Shown: piece after piece, positions 50,319 to 58,510 of the stretch | How positions within the stretch are numbered: position 1 is the stretch's first letter | Layout of the letters: each line of letters starts with the position of its first letter | From: DASQMT01 sp963839615 | GTDB lineage: Bacteria > Actinomycetota > Thermoleophilia > Solirubrobacterales > Solirubrobacteraceae | Reading direction: 5' to 3' | DNA: 64,000 nucleotides | Assembly (NCBI GenBank): GCA_963839615.1 | Contig: CAWIVY010000005.1 | Location: 124,001-188,000 of the forward strand | Translations under genes and position numbers: made by a program | The notes under the pieces: model-generated | Database searches by the model: none | Seen by the model: the letters and a program-made list of their open reading frames with translations, nothing else | What the model was told of the DNA's origin: nothing

Positions 50319-51074
50319 CTACAACCCGGACGGATGGCGGGCGACGAAGCCCGCTGTGGAGCGCGTCCCGTTCTGCCAGCGCGAGCCGGTCTCACGCGCG
50401 CCGGAGGTGTCGAAGCGGATCCCCGCCACCTCCATGAAGACGTGGCCCTGGTGGGAGTAGATCGTGACCCACTTGCCGGGTCCGGGCTCGCCCCACGACA
50501 TCAGCGGGCCCGACGCCAGCGGCGCCTCGAGGTAGCCGGCGGCGGCGAGCACGAAGGAGACCGAGCCGGAGCAGTCGTAGCCCTTGTCGACCCACTTGCC
50601 GTGGCCGCCGCCCCAGAGGTAGGGGGAGCGCGCGATCACGTTGCCGGCCTCGATCATCTGGCGCACCGCCTCGGGCGCCTCGAGCGGTGGCAGAGCGATC
50701 CCGTTCGGCAGCGCCGTGGCCTGGCGGATGCCGTCGCCGGCGGTCGACGGCCGCGACAGCTCGAGGTCGCCGGACGCGGATGCCGCGCCGTCGGGCTTGG
50801 GCGCGTCCGTCGGCGGCGGCGCCTGGGCCGGCTCGGGCGCCGGCGCGGCGACCTCTCCGGCGGCGCCCGCCACGGGCTCGACGAGGTTGGCCTTGTGCTT
50901 CTCCGGCAACGGCGGCAGCTGTGTCTGCGCGCGCTCCGGGAACGCCGCGACGCGCTCGGGCACCGCACGGGCCTGCACCGCGTCCTGCTCGCCCCCGGAG
51001 GCGGACAGCGCGAACGCCCCGCCTCCGGCGACGGCGCAGGCGACTACCGCCCCGATCAGCGCCCCGGTTCGCAT
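50319..51074 (-). CDS. Secreted NlpC/P60-like protein, paralogue of 25755
   Basis: 251 residues with an N-terminal anchor/signal (LIGAVVACAVAGGGAFALSAS). A Pro/Ala-rich region of about 90 residues leads to a papain-like domain: SPYLWGGGHGKWVDKGYDCSGSVSFVLAAAGYLEAPLASGPLMSWGEPGPGKWVTIYS, then GHVFMEVAGIRFDTSGARETGSRW and the ending VARHPSGL. The DCSGS Cys and GHV His match the riboswitch-controlled paralogue at 25755. There is no peptidoglycan-binding domain and no riboswitch upstream; it follows the M15-like gene by one base, so it is co-transcribed with it. Confidence 0.82.
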   Translation of the reverse strand: MRTGALIGAVVACAVAGGGAFALSASGGEQDAVQARAVPERVAAFPERAQTQLPPLPEKHKANLVEPVAGAAGEVAAPAPEPAQAPPPTDAPKPDGAASASGDLELSRPSTAGDGIRQATALPNGIALPPLEAPEAVRQMIEAGNVIARSPYLWGGGHGKWVDKGYDCSGSVSFVLAAAGYLEAPLASGPLMSWGEPGPGKWVTIYSHQGHVFMEVAGIRFDTSGARETGSRWQNGTRSTAGFVARHPSGL

Positions 51075-51075
51075 C

Positions 51076-51678
51076 TCACCCAGTATGGCTGCGCCAGAAC
51101 GACGTCTTCGCCGCCGCGCCGGCCTTGGTCATGCCGATGTGGATGTGATCGCGATGGGCCACGGTCTCGTTCATGCGCCGGCGGAGCTTGCCGCGCTTGC
51201 CGTAACAGACGCGGTAGGGCTGGAACTCCGACATGCCCGCAGCCCAGTACTCGCAGTCCCAGATCAGCTCCTCGACGCCCATGCGGCGCGCGAGCGCCTG
51301 CTCGTTGCCGGCCGAATCGGTCGCGAGCAGCAGCGCGATCAGGTCGTCCGCGGCGCGGCGGTCGGCGGCGACGGCGACGTCCAGGTGCCAGTCGATCGCA
51401 CGGTTCTCCGCGTGCAGCGAAGCCTCGCGCTTGCCCCACATCTCGCACCGGTACGAGCCCCAGAACACACCGCGCGTGTTCTCCTCGAGCCAGCCCTGGA
51501 GCCGGACCATGCCCGGCCGCACCTTCGCGGAGCAGTGGGTGGCGGGGTCGTAGGCCGATGCCTCGATCGGCAGGTGGGTCAGGTCGTCGGCCGGATTGGC
51601 CGCGGCCAGCGCGAACGCCCCGGCGGGGAGGCCGAGCAGCAGCATGATCGCGAGCAGGAGGATCCGGCGCACCTCCAT
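51076..51678 (-). CDS. Secreted M15/extensin-like peptidase
   Basis: 200 residues with a signal peptide (ILLLAIMLLLGLPAGAFALAAA). The zinc-binding pattern of M15-type D,D-/D,L-carboxypeptidases is present: SLHAENRAIDWHLDVAVAADRRAADDLIALLLA and HRDHIHIGMTKAG. Four cysteines (HCSAK, YRCEMW, DCEYW, VCYGK) are spaced for disulfides. It likely trims peptidoglycan stem peptides and is encoded just before the NlpC/P60-like protein, giving a two-enzyme wall-remodelling unit. Confidence 0.75.
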   Translation of the reverse strand: MEVRRILLLAIMLLLGLPAGAFALAAANPADDLTHLPIEASAYDPATHCSAKVRPGMVRLQGWLEENTRGVFWGSYRCEMWGKREASLHAENRAIDWHLDVAVAADRRAADDLIALLLATDSAGNEQALARRMGVEELIWDCEYWAAGMSEFQPYRVCYGKRGKLRRRMNETVAHRDHIHIGMTKAGAAAKTSFWRSHTG

Positions 51679-51711
51679 ACGGATCGGCGCGCCACGGGAT
51701 CCCTTGAGGGA

Positions 51712-52809
51712 CTAGCCGCCGACCCCGGCGGGTGTCACGGCGGCGATCGCCTGCCGCAGGTCCTCGACGAGGTCGACCGCCGCCTCGATCCCGCAGCTCA
51801 GCCGCACGAGGTCCCGCGGCACCGCTGCCGAGGATCCCTCGACGGACTGGTGGGTCATCGCCTGCGGCACCTCGATCAGCGACTCGACGCCGCCGAGCGA
51901 CTCCGCCAGCGCGAACAGCTTCGTCGCCGCGACGATCCGGACCGCGTCGGGATGGCGGAAGCAGACCATCCCGGAGAAGCCCGGCCAGCGCACGTCGCTG
52001 ACCCCCGGCAGTTCACGCAGGAACGCGCTCACCGCCAGCCCGTTCTCCGCGTGGGCGGCCATCCGCAGGTGCAGCGTGCGCAGCCCGCGATGCACGAGGA
52101 AGCAGTCGAGCGGCCCCGGGACGGCGCCGATCGAGAGCTGCGTGAAGCGGACCGCCTCGTGCAGCGCCGGGTCGGCGACGACGACGGCGCCGCCGATCGC
52201 GTCGGAGTGACCGCCGAGGTACTTCGTCGTCGAGTGGACAACCGCGCCCGCGCCGCATTCGAGCGGGCGCTGGTGGACGGGCGTGGCGAACGTGTTGTCG
52301 ACCGCCACGAGCACCCCGTCGCCGACCGCCTCGATCACCGCGACGATGTCGACCACCTTGAGCGTCGGGTTCGTCGGCGTCTCGACCCAGATCAGCTTCG
52401 TCTCCGGCCGGATCGCCGCACGGACGGCGTCGATGTCCGTCTGGTCGACCATGTCGTAGGCGACGCCGAAGCGCGCGAGGATCTTGTCGACCAGCCGGTA
52501 GGTGCCGCCGTAGAGGTCGTCGGGGATGACGACGTGGTCGCCGGCGCTGCAGACGGCCGTGAGCAGCGCGTGCGTGGCCGCCATGCCCGACGCGAAGGCC
52601 GACGCGTGCCCGCCCTCGAGCTCACCGAGCGCGTTCTCGAGCGCGCGCCGGGTCGGGTTGGCGGCGCGCGAGTAGTCGTAGTCCTCGACGAACTGGCCCG
52701 GCGCCGGCTGGACGTAGGTGGTGCTCTGGTGGATCGCCGGTACGACGGAGCCGTAGCTGGGGTCGGGATCCAGGCCCGCGTGGACCGCCCGTGTGCCGAA
52801 CTCGGTCAC
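51712..52809 (-). CDS. metB: Cystathionine gamma-synthase/gamma-lyase (PLP)
   Basis: 365 residues. The Cys/Met-metabolism PLP fold is clear: GTRAVHAGLDPDPSYGSVVPAIHQSTTYVQ, YSRAANPTRRALENALGELEGG, FASGMAATHALLTAV, TPTNPTLKVVDI, VDNTFATPVHQRPLECGA and the Schiff-base Lys196 in VVHSTTKYLGGHSD. Being translationally coupled to cystathionine beta-synthase, it is more likely to act as the lyase arm of reverse transsulfuration (cystathionine to cysteine), but synthase activity cannot be excluded by sequence. The GTG overlaps the upstream TGA. Confidence 0.9.
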   Translation of the reverse strand: MTEFGTRAVHAGLDPDPSYGSVVPAIHQSTTYVQPAPGQFVEDYDYSRAANPTRRALENALGELEGGHASAFASGMAATHALLTAVCSAGDHVVIPDDLYGGTYRLVDKILARFGVAYDMVDQTDIDAVRAAIRPETKLIWVETPTNPTLKVVDIVAVIEAVGDGVLVAVDNTFATPVHQRPLECGAGAVVHSTTKYLGGHSDAIGGAVVVADPALHEAVRFTQLSIGAVPGPLDCFLVHRGLRTLHLRMAAHAENGLAVSAFLRELPGVSDVRWPGFSGMVCFRHPDAVRIVAATKLFALAESLGGVESLIEVPQAMTHQSVEGSSAAVPRDLVRLSCGIEAAVDLVEDLRQAIAAVTPAGVGG

Positions 52810-54194
52810 GAGACGAGCGCCTCCAGCAGGTCGGCGCGCGTGACGATGCCGGTCGGCCGCCCGCGTTCGGTGACGAGCAGCGCCTGGCGATCGCCGGACA
52901 GCAGCTCGACGGCCTCGCGCACGGGGTCGGCCGCCGCGACCGCCGGGAACGGCGCCTCCATCACGTCGACGATCGGCGTGCCCATGATCCCCGGGTTGTC
53001 GGCTGCGTGCTTGAGCAGCCCGCGCTCGCCGATCGAGCCGACCACCGTGCTCGGGTCGGTGTGCGAGACGACCGGCAGCTGGGACACGCGGTGCTCGTGC
53101 AGAAGCGCGATCGCGTCCTTGACCTTCTGCTGCGTCTCGACGACGACGAGCGGCGGGATCTCGCCGGCCGCCTGCTTCGTGCGCAGCACGTCGCCGACGG
53201 TGCGGTCGCTCGTGCGCTCGAGCATCCCGTGCGAGGCCATCCAGGTGTCGTTGAAGATCTTCGACAGGTACGCGCGCCCGCCGTCCGGCAGGATGACGGC
53301 GATCAGCGCGTCGGGGTCGTCGACCTCGCGCGCGACCTCCAGCGCGGCATGCACGGCGAGGCCGCACGAGCCGCCGACCAGCATGCCCTCGGTCTCGGCC
53401 AGCAGGCGCGTGGTGAGGAAGCTGTCGCGGTCGCTCACGCGCACGTAGCGGTCGACCACCGACGGGTCGTAGGTCGTCGGCCAGAAGTCCTCGCCCACGC
53501 CCTCGACCAGGTAGGGATGGACCTCGTCGCCGGAGTAGATCGAGCCGACGGGATCGGCCCCGATCACGACCAGGTCCGGGTTCTGCTCGCGCAGGTAGCG
53601 GCCCATGCCCGTGATCGTCCCGCCCGTGCCGACGCCGACGACGAGATGCGTCAGGCGGCCGCCGGTCTGGCGCCACAGCTCCGGCCCGGTCGTGTCGTAG
53701 TGCGTCTGCGGGTTGGCGGGGTTGCGGTACTGGTTGGGCTGGAACGCGCCGGGGATCTCCTCGGTCAGGCGGTCGGCGACGCGGTAGTAGGACTGCGGCG
53801 ACTCGGGCGCGACGTCGGTCGGCGCGATCACGACCTCGGCGCCGTAGGCGCGCAGCAGGTCGATCTTCTCGCGCGACATCTTGTCGGGCATGACCGCGAT
53901 CACGCGGTAGCCCTTCAGCCGCGCGGCGATCGCGAGCCCGGTGCCGGTGTTGCCCGACGTCGGCTCGATGATCGTGCCGCCCGCGCGCAGGCTGCCGTCG
54001 CGCTCGGCCGCCTCGATCAGCCGCAGCGCGACGCGATCCTTGATCGAGCCGCCGGGGTTGAACAGCTCCATCTTCGCGACGAGCTGCGGCTTGATGGCCG
54101 GGTCGATGCGGCTCAGCCGCACGAGCGGCGTGTTGCCGATCGTGTCGAGGATCGAATCTCTGATGTCGGCCTGTAACGCGGTGTCCGGAGCCAT
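52806..54194 (-). CDS. cbs: Cystathionine beta-synthase with CBS-pair domain
   Basis: 462 residues. The PLP lyase fold has the Lys52 motif LFNPGGSIKDR, PTSGNTGTGLAIAARLKGYRVIAVMPDKMS, VVGVGTGGTITGMGRYLREQNP and GGSCGLAVHAALEVAR. A C-terminal CBS pair follows (VGDVLRTKQAAGEIPPLVVVETQQKVKDAIALLHEHRVSQLPVV, then VMEAPFPAVAAADPVREAVELLSGDRQALLVTERGRPTGIVTRADLL), which senses S-adenosylmethionine or adenosine nucleotides in related enzymes. It condenses serine and homocysteine. With the following gene it forms the two steps to cysteine. Start at ATG 54194 gives the usual N-terminus; upstream extension is not conserved. Confidence 0.94.
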   Translation of the reverse strand: MAPDTALQADIRDSILDTIGNTPLVRLSRIDPAIKPQLVAKMELFNPGGSIKDRVALRLIEAAERDGSLRAGGTIIEPTSGNTGTGLAIAARLKGYRVIAVMPDKMSREKIDLLRAYGAEVVIAPTDVAPESPQSYYRVADRLTEEIPGAFQPNQYRNPANPQTHYDTTGPELWRQTGGRLTHLVVGVGTGGTITGMGRYLREQNPDLVVIGADPVGSIYSGDEVHPYLVEGVGEDFWPTTYDPSVVDRYVRVSDRDSFLTTRLLAETEGMLVGGSCGLAVHAALEVAREVDDPDALIAVILPDGGRAYLSKIFNDTWMASHGMLERTSDRTVGDVLRTKQAAGEIPPLVVVETQQKVKDAIALLHEHRVSQLPVVSHTDPSTVVGSIGERGLLKHAADNPGIMGTPIVDVMEAPFPAVAAADPVREAVELLSGDRQALLVTERGRPTGIVTRADLLEALVS

Positions 54195-54255
54195 GTGGTC
54201 GAGTCTAAAGCTCGACCGGGGGGCGAGAACTGCGGGCGCCCCGCATACGGTCCGC

Positions 54256-56895
54256 ATGCGCTCGCCGACCCTCCTCCCCCACCTGGCCCTCGGACTCCTG
54301 GTTGCCGTCACCGCCTGCCTGCTCCTGCCGCCGCCGTCGTTCGGCGGGGGCTATGCGGTAAGCGCGTGCTTCGGCAGCGAGAACGCCGCCTGGGCGGAAT
54401 GGGAGCCATCGCCGTTCGCGACGGCGTACACGTCGTGCCCCGGCGGTGCGCTAGACCTGCGCCGCCCGGAGTCGGGCGAGGGCCTGATGGTGCGCAACGT
54501 CGTCGGCCCGGGCCGCGCGCCCCAGGGCGCGGCCGCGGCGCTGCGGTTCGACGCCCCGCCCGGCACTTCGATCACGGGCGCCGACCTCGACGTGCGCATG
54601 ACGAGCAACCCGGGCTGGGACGCGGGCATCCAGGACGCGACGAACGAACGCTGGCTGTGGTGCGGGCCGGACTGCCTGAGCTCGTTCGAGCGCTGGATGC
54701 ACGAGGAGCTGCGCGGCCTCGCCACGCAGCGGCTCCAGGCGCTCGTGCGCTGCAGCGCGACGCGCTGCAGGCGGGACGCGCGCCACGGGTTCGTCGCCCT
54801 GCGCAACGTGCGCGTGTACCTGCACGACCCGTCCGCACCGCGGCTCGACGGCGTGCGCGGCACGCTCGCGACGGCCGGCGGCGCGTGGCTGCGCGGCCTC
54901 GGCGACGTGGGGTTCGACGCGACCGACAACAGCGGCATCCGGCTCGGGCGGATCGAGCTCGACGGGCGCATCGTGCACGACGACGGGCGCAGCTGCGACT
55001 TCGGCCGCGCGGTGCCCTGCTCCGATGGATCGATCGGCGCCGGCTTCGACACGCGCACGTGGCCCGACGGCGAGCACGTGCTGCGTCTCTCCGCCCAGGA
55101 CGCGGGCGGCAACTGGGCCTCCGTCGACCGCGTGGTGCGGATCGACAACACCGCGCCGGCCGAGCCGGAGCCGAAGCTGGAGGGCGGCGGCGACTGGAAC
55201 CCGAGCCGCGCGCGGACGCTCGTTGTGCCGCTGCCGGGCGGGCAGTCGGCGCCGCTGGCACGTGCACGCCTGAAGGCCTGTCGCGTCGGCGGCCCGTGCG
55301 CGGAGTCGGCGCCCGAGCTGGCCGGCGGCCACGTCCCCGTCTCCGCGTTCGACGGGCCGGGCGAGTACGCGGTCCGGGTCGCGCTCGAGGACGCAGCGGG
55401 CAACGTCGGCGCGTTCTCCCCGCCCGTCACGTTGCGCTTCGACGACACGCGTCCGGGCGCCCCCGACGTCTCCGCTGCCGACGCCTGGCGCAACGGCGGC
55501 GCGCTGCCGCTCGACGCGTCGGGCAAGCGGCCCGTATCCGGCATCCGCGGGTATCGCGTCCGGATCGGCGGTCGCGAGGCGGTAGTCGCGACCAGCGTGC
55601 CGCTCGACGAGCTCCCGGAGGGCGGCACGCCGGTCGAGGTCAGCGCGCTCTCGGGCGCCGGCCTGGAGGGCACCGCGGTACGCACGATGCTGAAGCTCGA
55701 CCGCACGCGTCCGCGCGCCGACGCGGGACCGGTTCCGGAAGGCTGGTCGCGCGAGCCGGTGCGGCTGACGTTGCGCGGGCAGGACCAGGCCGGACTCTCG
55801 GGCGTGCGTTCGCTCGCCTGGAAGCTCGACGAAGCCGACGAGGCATCCGCGGACGGAGAGGCCGCGGAAGTCGAGATCGCCGCCGACGGGCGCCACACCC
55901 TTGCCTACCGCGCGATCGACGGCGCGGGCAACGCCTCCGAGCCGCGCACCGCGGCGATCAAGGTCGACCGCACGCCGCCCGATACGGTCGCGTTCGAAGC
56001 CCAGGACCCGGCCGACCCGCGCCGGGTGCGGGTCGTCGTGAGCGACAGCATGTCGGGCGTCGCGAGCGGCCGGATCGAGCTGCGCCGCGCGGCTGCCGGC
56101 TGGCAGCCGGTGGAGACGACGTTCGAGCAGAATCGCCTCGTCGCGCTGCTCGACGACGCGACGCTCGCAGCCGGCGCCTACGAACTGCGCGCGCTTGTCA
56201 CCGACGTGGCCGGCAACGAGACGATCGGCACGCGCCGGGTCGACGGGACGCCGGCAGCGCTCACGTTGCCGCTGCGCCGTTCCACCACGCTGGCCGTGCG
56301 CCGCACCGGCAGTTCGCTGCGCGCGCGCCTGACCGCCGGCGACGAGCTGCTCGGCGGACGCGCGGTCACGCTCTCGCAGCGCCTGCGCGGGCGCGCGACG
56401 TGGCGCCGGGTGTGCGCGAAGCGGACGGTCGTGATCGCCGCGGCGGGAGCATGCACGCTGCGCACGGACACCGCGGGGCGCATCGAGGTGCGCCTGCCCG
56501 CAGGCCCGTCGCGCAGGCTGCGCCTTGCGTTCGCCGGCGACGCCCTGCTGCTGCCCGCGGCCGGCACGGCCGCAGTCCGCACGCCTGCCCGCGCAAGACT
56601 GAGCGCCACGCCACGCGCGGTGAGAGCGGGAGGCGCCGTCCGCTTCGCCGGCCGGCTGCGCGGTGGCCATGTGCCGCGAACGGGCAAGCTCGTCGAGCTC
56701 CAGGCCCGCGTGGGTGCGGGCTGGAGGACCTTCGCCACCGTGCGCGCCGACCGCCGCGGCAGGCTGCGCCACACGCACCGCTTCGCCGCCGGCAGCGCGG
56801 GCCGCACGTACGTGTTCCGGCTGCGGATCCGCCGCGAGTCCGCGTATCCGTTCGAGACCGGCACGAGCCGGGCCGTGGCGGTGCGGGTGCTGTGA
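54256..56895 (+). CDS. Large secreted surface protein with Ig-like repeats
   Basis: 879 residues with a signal peptide (PHLALGLLVAVTACLLLPPPSFG). The N-terminal ~190 residues form a Cys-rich domain (SACFGSENAAWAEWEPSPFATAYTSCPGG, WLWCGPDCLSSFERWMHEELRG, RCSATRCRRDARHGFVALRNVRVYLHD). Four or more Ig-like 'DAAGN...IDNTAP' repeats follow, each ending in a hydrophobic strand with 'VDR/IDNT', then a basic C-terminal domain (RLSATPRAVRAGGAVRFAGRLRGGHVPRTGKLVELQARVGAGWRTFATVRAD). A paralogue, now broken, starts at 58507. Likely an envelope or adhesion protein; no ligand is predictable. Confidence 0.8.
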   Translation: MRSPTLLPHLALGLLVAVTACLLLPPPSFGGGYAVSACFGSENAAWAEWEPSPFATAYTSCPGGALDLRRPESGEGLMVRNVVGPGRAPQGAAAALRFDAPPGTSITGADLDVRMTSNPGWDAGIQDATNERWLWCGPDCLSSFERWMHEELRGLATQRLQALVRCSATRCRRDARHGFVALRNVRVYLHDPSAPRLDGVRGTLATAGGAWLRGLGDVGFDATDNSGIRLGRIELDGRIVHDDGRSCDFGRAVPCSDGSIGAGFDTRTWPDGEHVLRLSAQDAGGNWASVDRVVRIDNTAPAEPEPKLEGGGDWNPSRARTLVVPLPGGQSAPLARARLKACRVGGPCAESAPELAGGHVPVSAFDGPGEYAVRVALEDAAGNVGAFSPPVTLRFDDTRPGAPDVSAADAWRNGGALPLDASGKRPVSGIRGYRVRIGGREAVVATSVPLDELPEGGTPVEVSALSGAGLEGTAVRTMLKLDRTRPRADAGPVPEGWSREPVRLTLRGQDQAGLSGVRSLAWKLDEADEASADGEAAEVEIAADGRHTLAYRAIDGAGNASEPRTAAIKVDRTPPDTVAFEAQDPADPRRVRVVVSDSMSGVASGRIELRRAAAGWQPVETTFEQNRLVALLDDATLAAGAYELRALVTDVAGNETIGTRRVDGTPAALTLPLRRSTTLAVRRTGSSLRARLTAGDELLGGRAVTLSQRLRGRATWRRVCAKRTVVIAAAGACTLRTDTAGRIEVRLPAGPSRRLRLAFAGDALLLPAAGTAAVRTPARARLSATPRAVRAGGAVRFAGRLRGGHVPRTGKLVELQARVGAGWRTFATVRADRRGRLRHTHRFAAGSAGRTYVFRLRIRRESAYPFETGTSRAVAVRVL

Positions 56896-56932
56896 GCCGC
56901 GGCGGGATCTTGGCGCACTTTGCGGAGATTTC

Positions 56933-58510
56933 ATGTCCCCGAGGGACGAACCCGGCGCCGAGTTCCCATATATCGGTGCGGAGCCGCTCGACACGAGCAG
57001 GGCGGCTCCTCCAGGTGACGTCTTCGACGACGGAGAAAGGGGGGTCGGCCTTCTGGTGACACGGGCTGCGCAGCGTGGGTCGGGACGCCCCGATCGGAGC
57101 GCGGACGCGCGCGTCTCGCAGCTGATCGCGAGACACGAACGCTCGCTCATGCGCGTCGCCCTGCACTGGTCGCTCTGCCGCGACGACGCGCTCGACGCCT
57201 ACCAGCGCGCGCTCGAGATCTACGTACGCCGGCTCGACTCACTCGACCCGGCGACCGAGATCGCATGGATGAAGGTCGTGGTGAAGCACGAGGCGCTGGC
57301 CGTCCGCCGGGCGAGGGCAGAGGCGATCCCGGTCGAGGATGTCGATTTCGACGTCCGCGCCGCCGAAGCCCAGCGCCCGGTCGACGACCTGCTGGCCGGG
57401 CGCGAGCGTGTCGAGCGCTCAGCCGAAGCGCTGCGGCGGCTCAAGCCCAACGAGGCGAAGGCGCTGATGCTCAAGGCGCAAGGACTTTCCTACGCCGAGA
57501 TCTCCGAGGCGCTCGGATGGACCTACACGAAGGTCAACCGATGCATCACGGAAGGGCGCGCACGGTTCCTGAAGGTGTACGCCGAGATCGAGGCGGGCGC
57601 CGAATGCGAGCGCTTCGGGCCCACGCTCGCCGCGCTCGTCGGCGGCACCGCGACCGCCGATGCCCTGCTCGAGCTCCGCCCGCACATCCGCAACTGCGCG
57701 ACATGTCGCGCCACCGTTCGCGAGCTCCACGCGACCCGCCTCGGCCGGCTGCGGGTGCTCTGGCCCATCCCGGCGCTGGTCGCTCCGCTGCGCTGGGTCT
57801 CGGGACGACTCGGCGATGCGTCCGTCGTTCCGGACCCGAGCGCCGGCGAGGTCGCACTCGGAGCTGACACTGACGCGAGCGGGGAACTCGGTCCCAGCGA
57901 AGGGATCACCGATCTCTACGACGTGATCGCCGCGCTGGACGCGTCCGCGCGCGGCGCGCTCGAGCAGCCCGGGCGGTGGGTCGAGCTCAAGACCCACCTG
58001 TACCAGTGGCTCCATCGCCTGCAGGGCACCGACGTAGCCACCAGCGCGCAGATCATCGCCGGCACGGGCGGCGGCCGCATCGCGTCGATCGGCGCGGTGA
58101 TCGGGCTCTGCCTGAGCGGCTTCGGGGCAGGCACAGTCTGTGTGCTCACGGGCGTAGTGCAGAACCCGTTCCCGCTCGGAGACTCGAAGCAGGCGCAGGT
58201 CCGGGCGGAGCCGAAGCCGAAGAGGGAGGCCAAGGAGAAGGCGGCGCCGGAGCCGCGGCGGCGGCCGCAACCACCCGCGCCGACGGCCACCGCGACGCCG
58301 GCGGCGCAGGCGCCAAGGGCAGACGCGATGCCGGACCGGGAGTCGCCGGCTGCGAACTCGCCGACCAAGCCCGCAACGCATGAACGGCCCCCGGCGACGC
58401 CGGCCGCATCGGGTGCGACACAGGACTTCACGTTCGAGGAGACTGCACCCGCGGCGACTGCCGCACCGGCTTCGGCGCCGAGCAACGGTGGAGGCGAATT
58501 CGCACCATGA
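56933..58510 (+). CDS. ECF-like sigma factor fused to zinc-finger and membrane domain
   Basis: 525 residues. A sigma-70 region 2-like segment (VSQLIARHERSLMRVALHWSLCRDDALDAYQRALEIYVRRLDSLDPATEIAWMKVVVKHEALAVRR) and region 4 (LRRLKPNEAKALMLKAQGLSYAEISEALGWTYTKVNRCITEGRARFLKVY) are followed by a zf-HC2-like motif (LRPHIRNCATCRATVREL), a region of about 110 residues, a membrane helix (IASIGAVIGLCLSGFGAGTVCVLTGVV) and a Pro/Ala-rich tail. This merges sigma and anti-sigma parts in one chain. It lies between two related surface-protein genes and may control them. ATG 56933 has a GGAGA ribosome-binding site. Confidence 0.8.
   Translation: MSPRDEPGAEFPYIGAEPLDTSRAAPPGDVFDDGERGVGLLVTRAAQRGSGRPDRSADARVSQLIARHERSLMRVALHWSLCRDDALDAYQRALEIYVRRLDSLDPATEIAWMKVVVKHEALAVRRARAEAIPVEDVDFDVRAAEAQRPVDDLLAGRERVERSAEALRRLKPNEAKALMLKAQGLSYAEISEALGWTYTKVNRCITEGRARFLKVYAEIEAGAECERFGPTLAALVGGTATADALLELRPHIRNCATCRATVRELHATRLGRLRVLWPIPALVAPLRWVSGRLGDASVVPDPSAGEVALGADTDASGELGPSEGITDLYDVIAALDASARGALEQPGRWVELKTHLYQWLHRLQGTDVATSAQIIAGTGGGRIASIGAVIGLCLSGFGAGTVCVLTGVVQNPFPLGDSKQAQVRAEPKPKREAKEKAAPEPRRRPQPPAPTATATPAAQAPRADAMPDRESPAANSPTKPATHERPPATPAASGATQDFTFEETAPAATAAPASAPSNGGGEFAP

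Noticed and set aside
53941..54255. N-terminal extension of the large surface protein into the cystathionine beta-synthase gene
   Set aside because: It would overlap a well-conserved gene and bury the signal peptide; ATG 54256 gives a normal leader.
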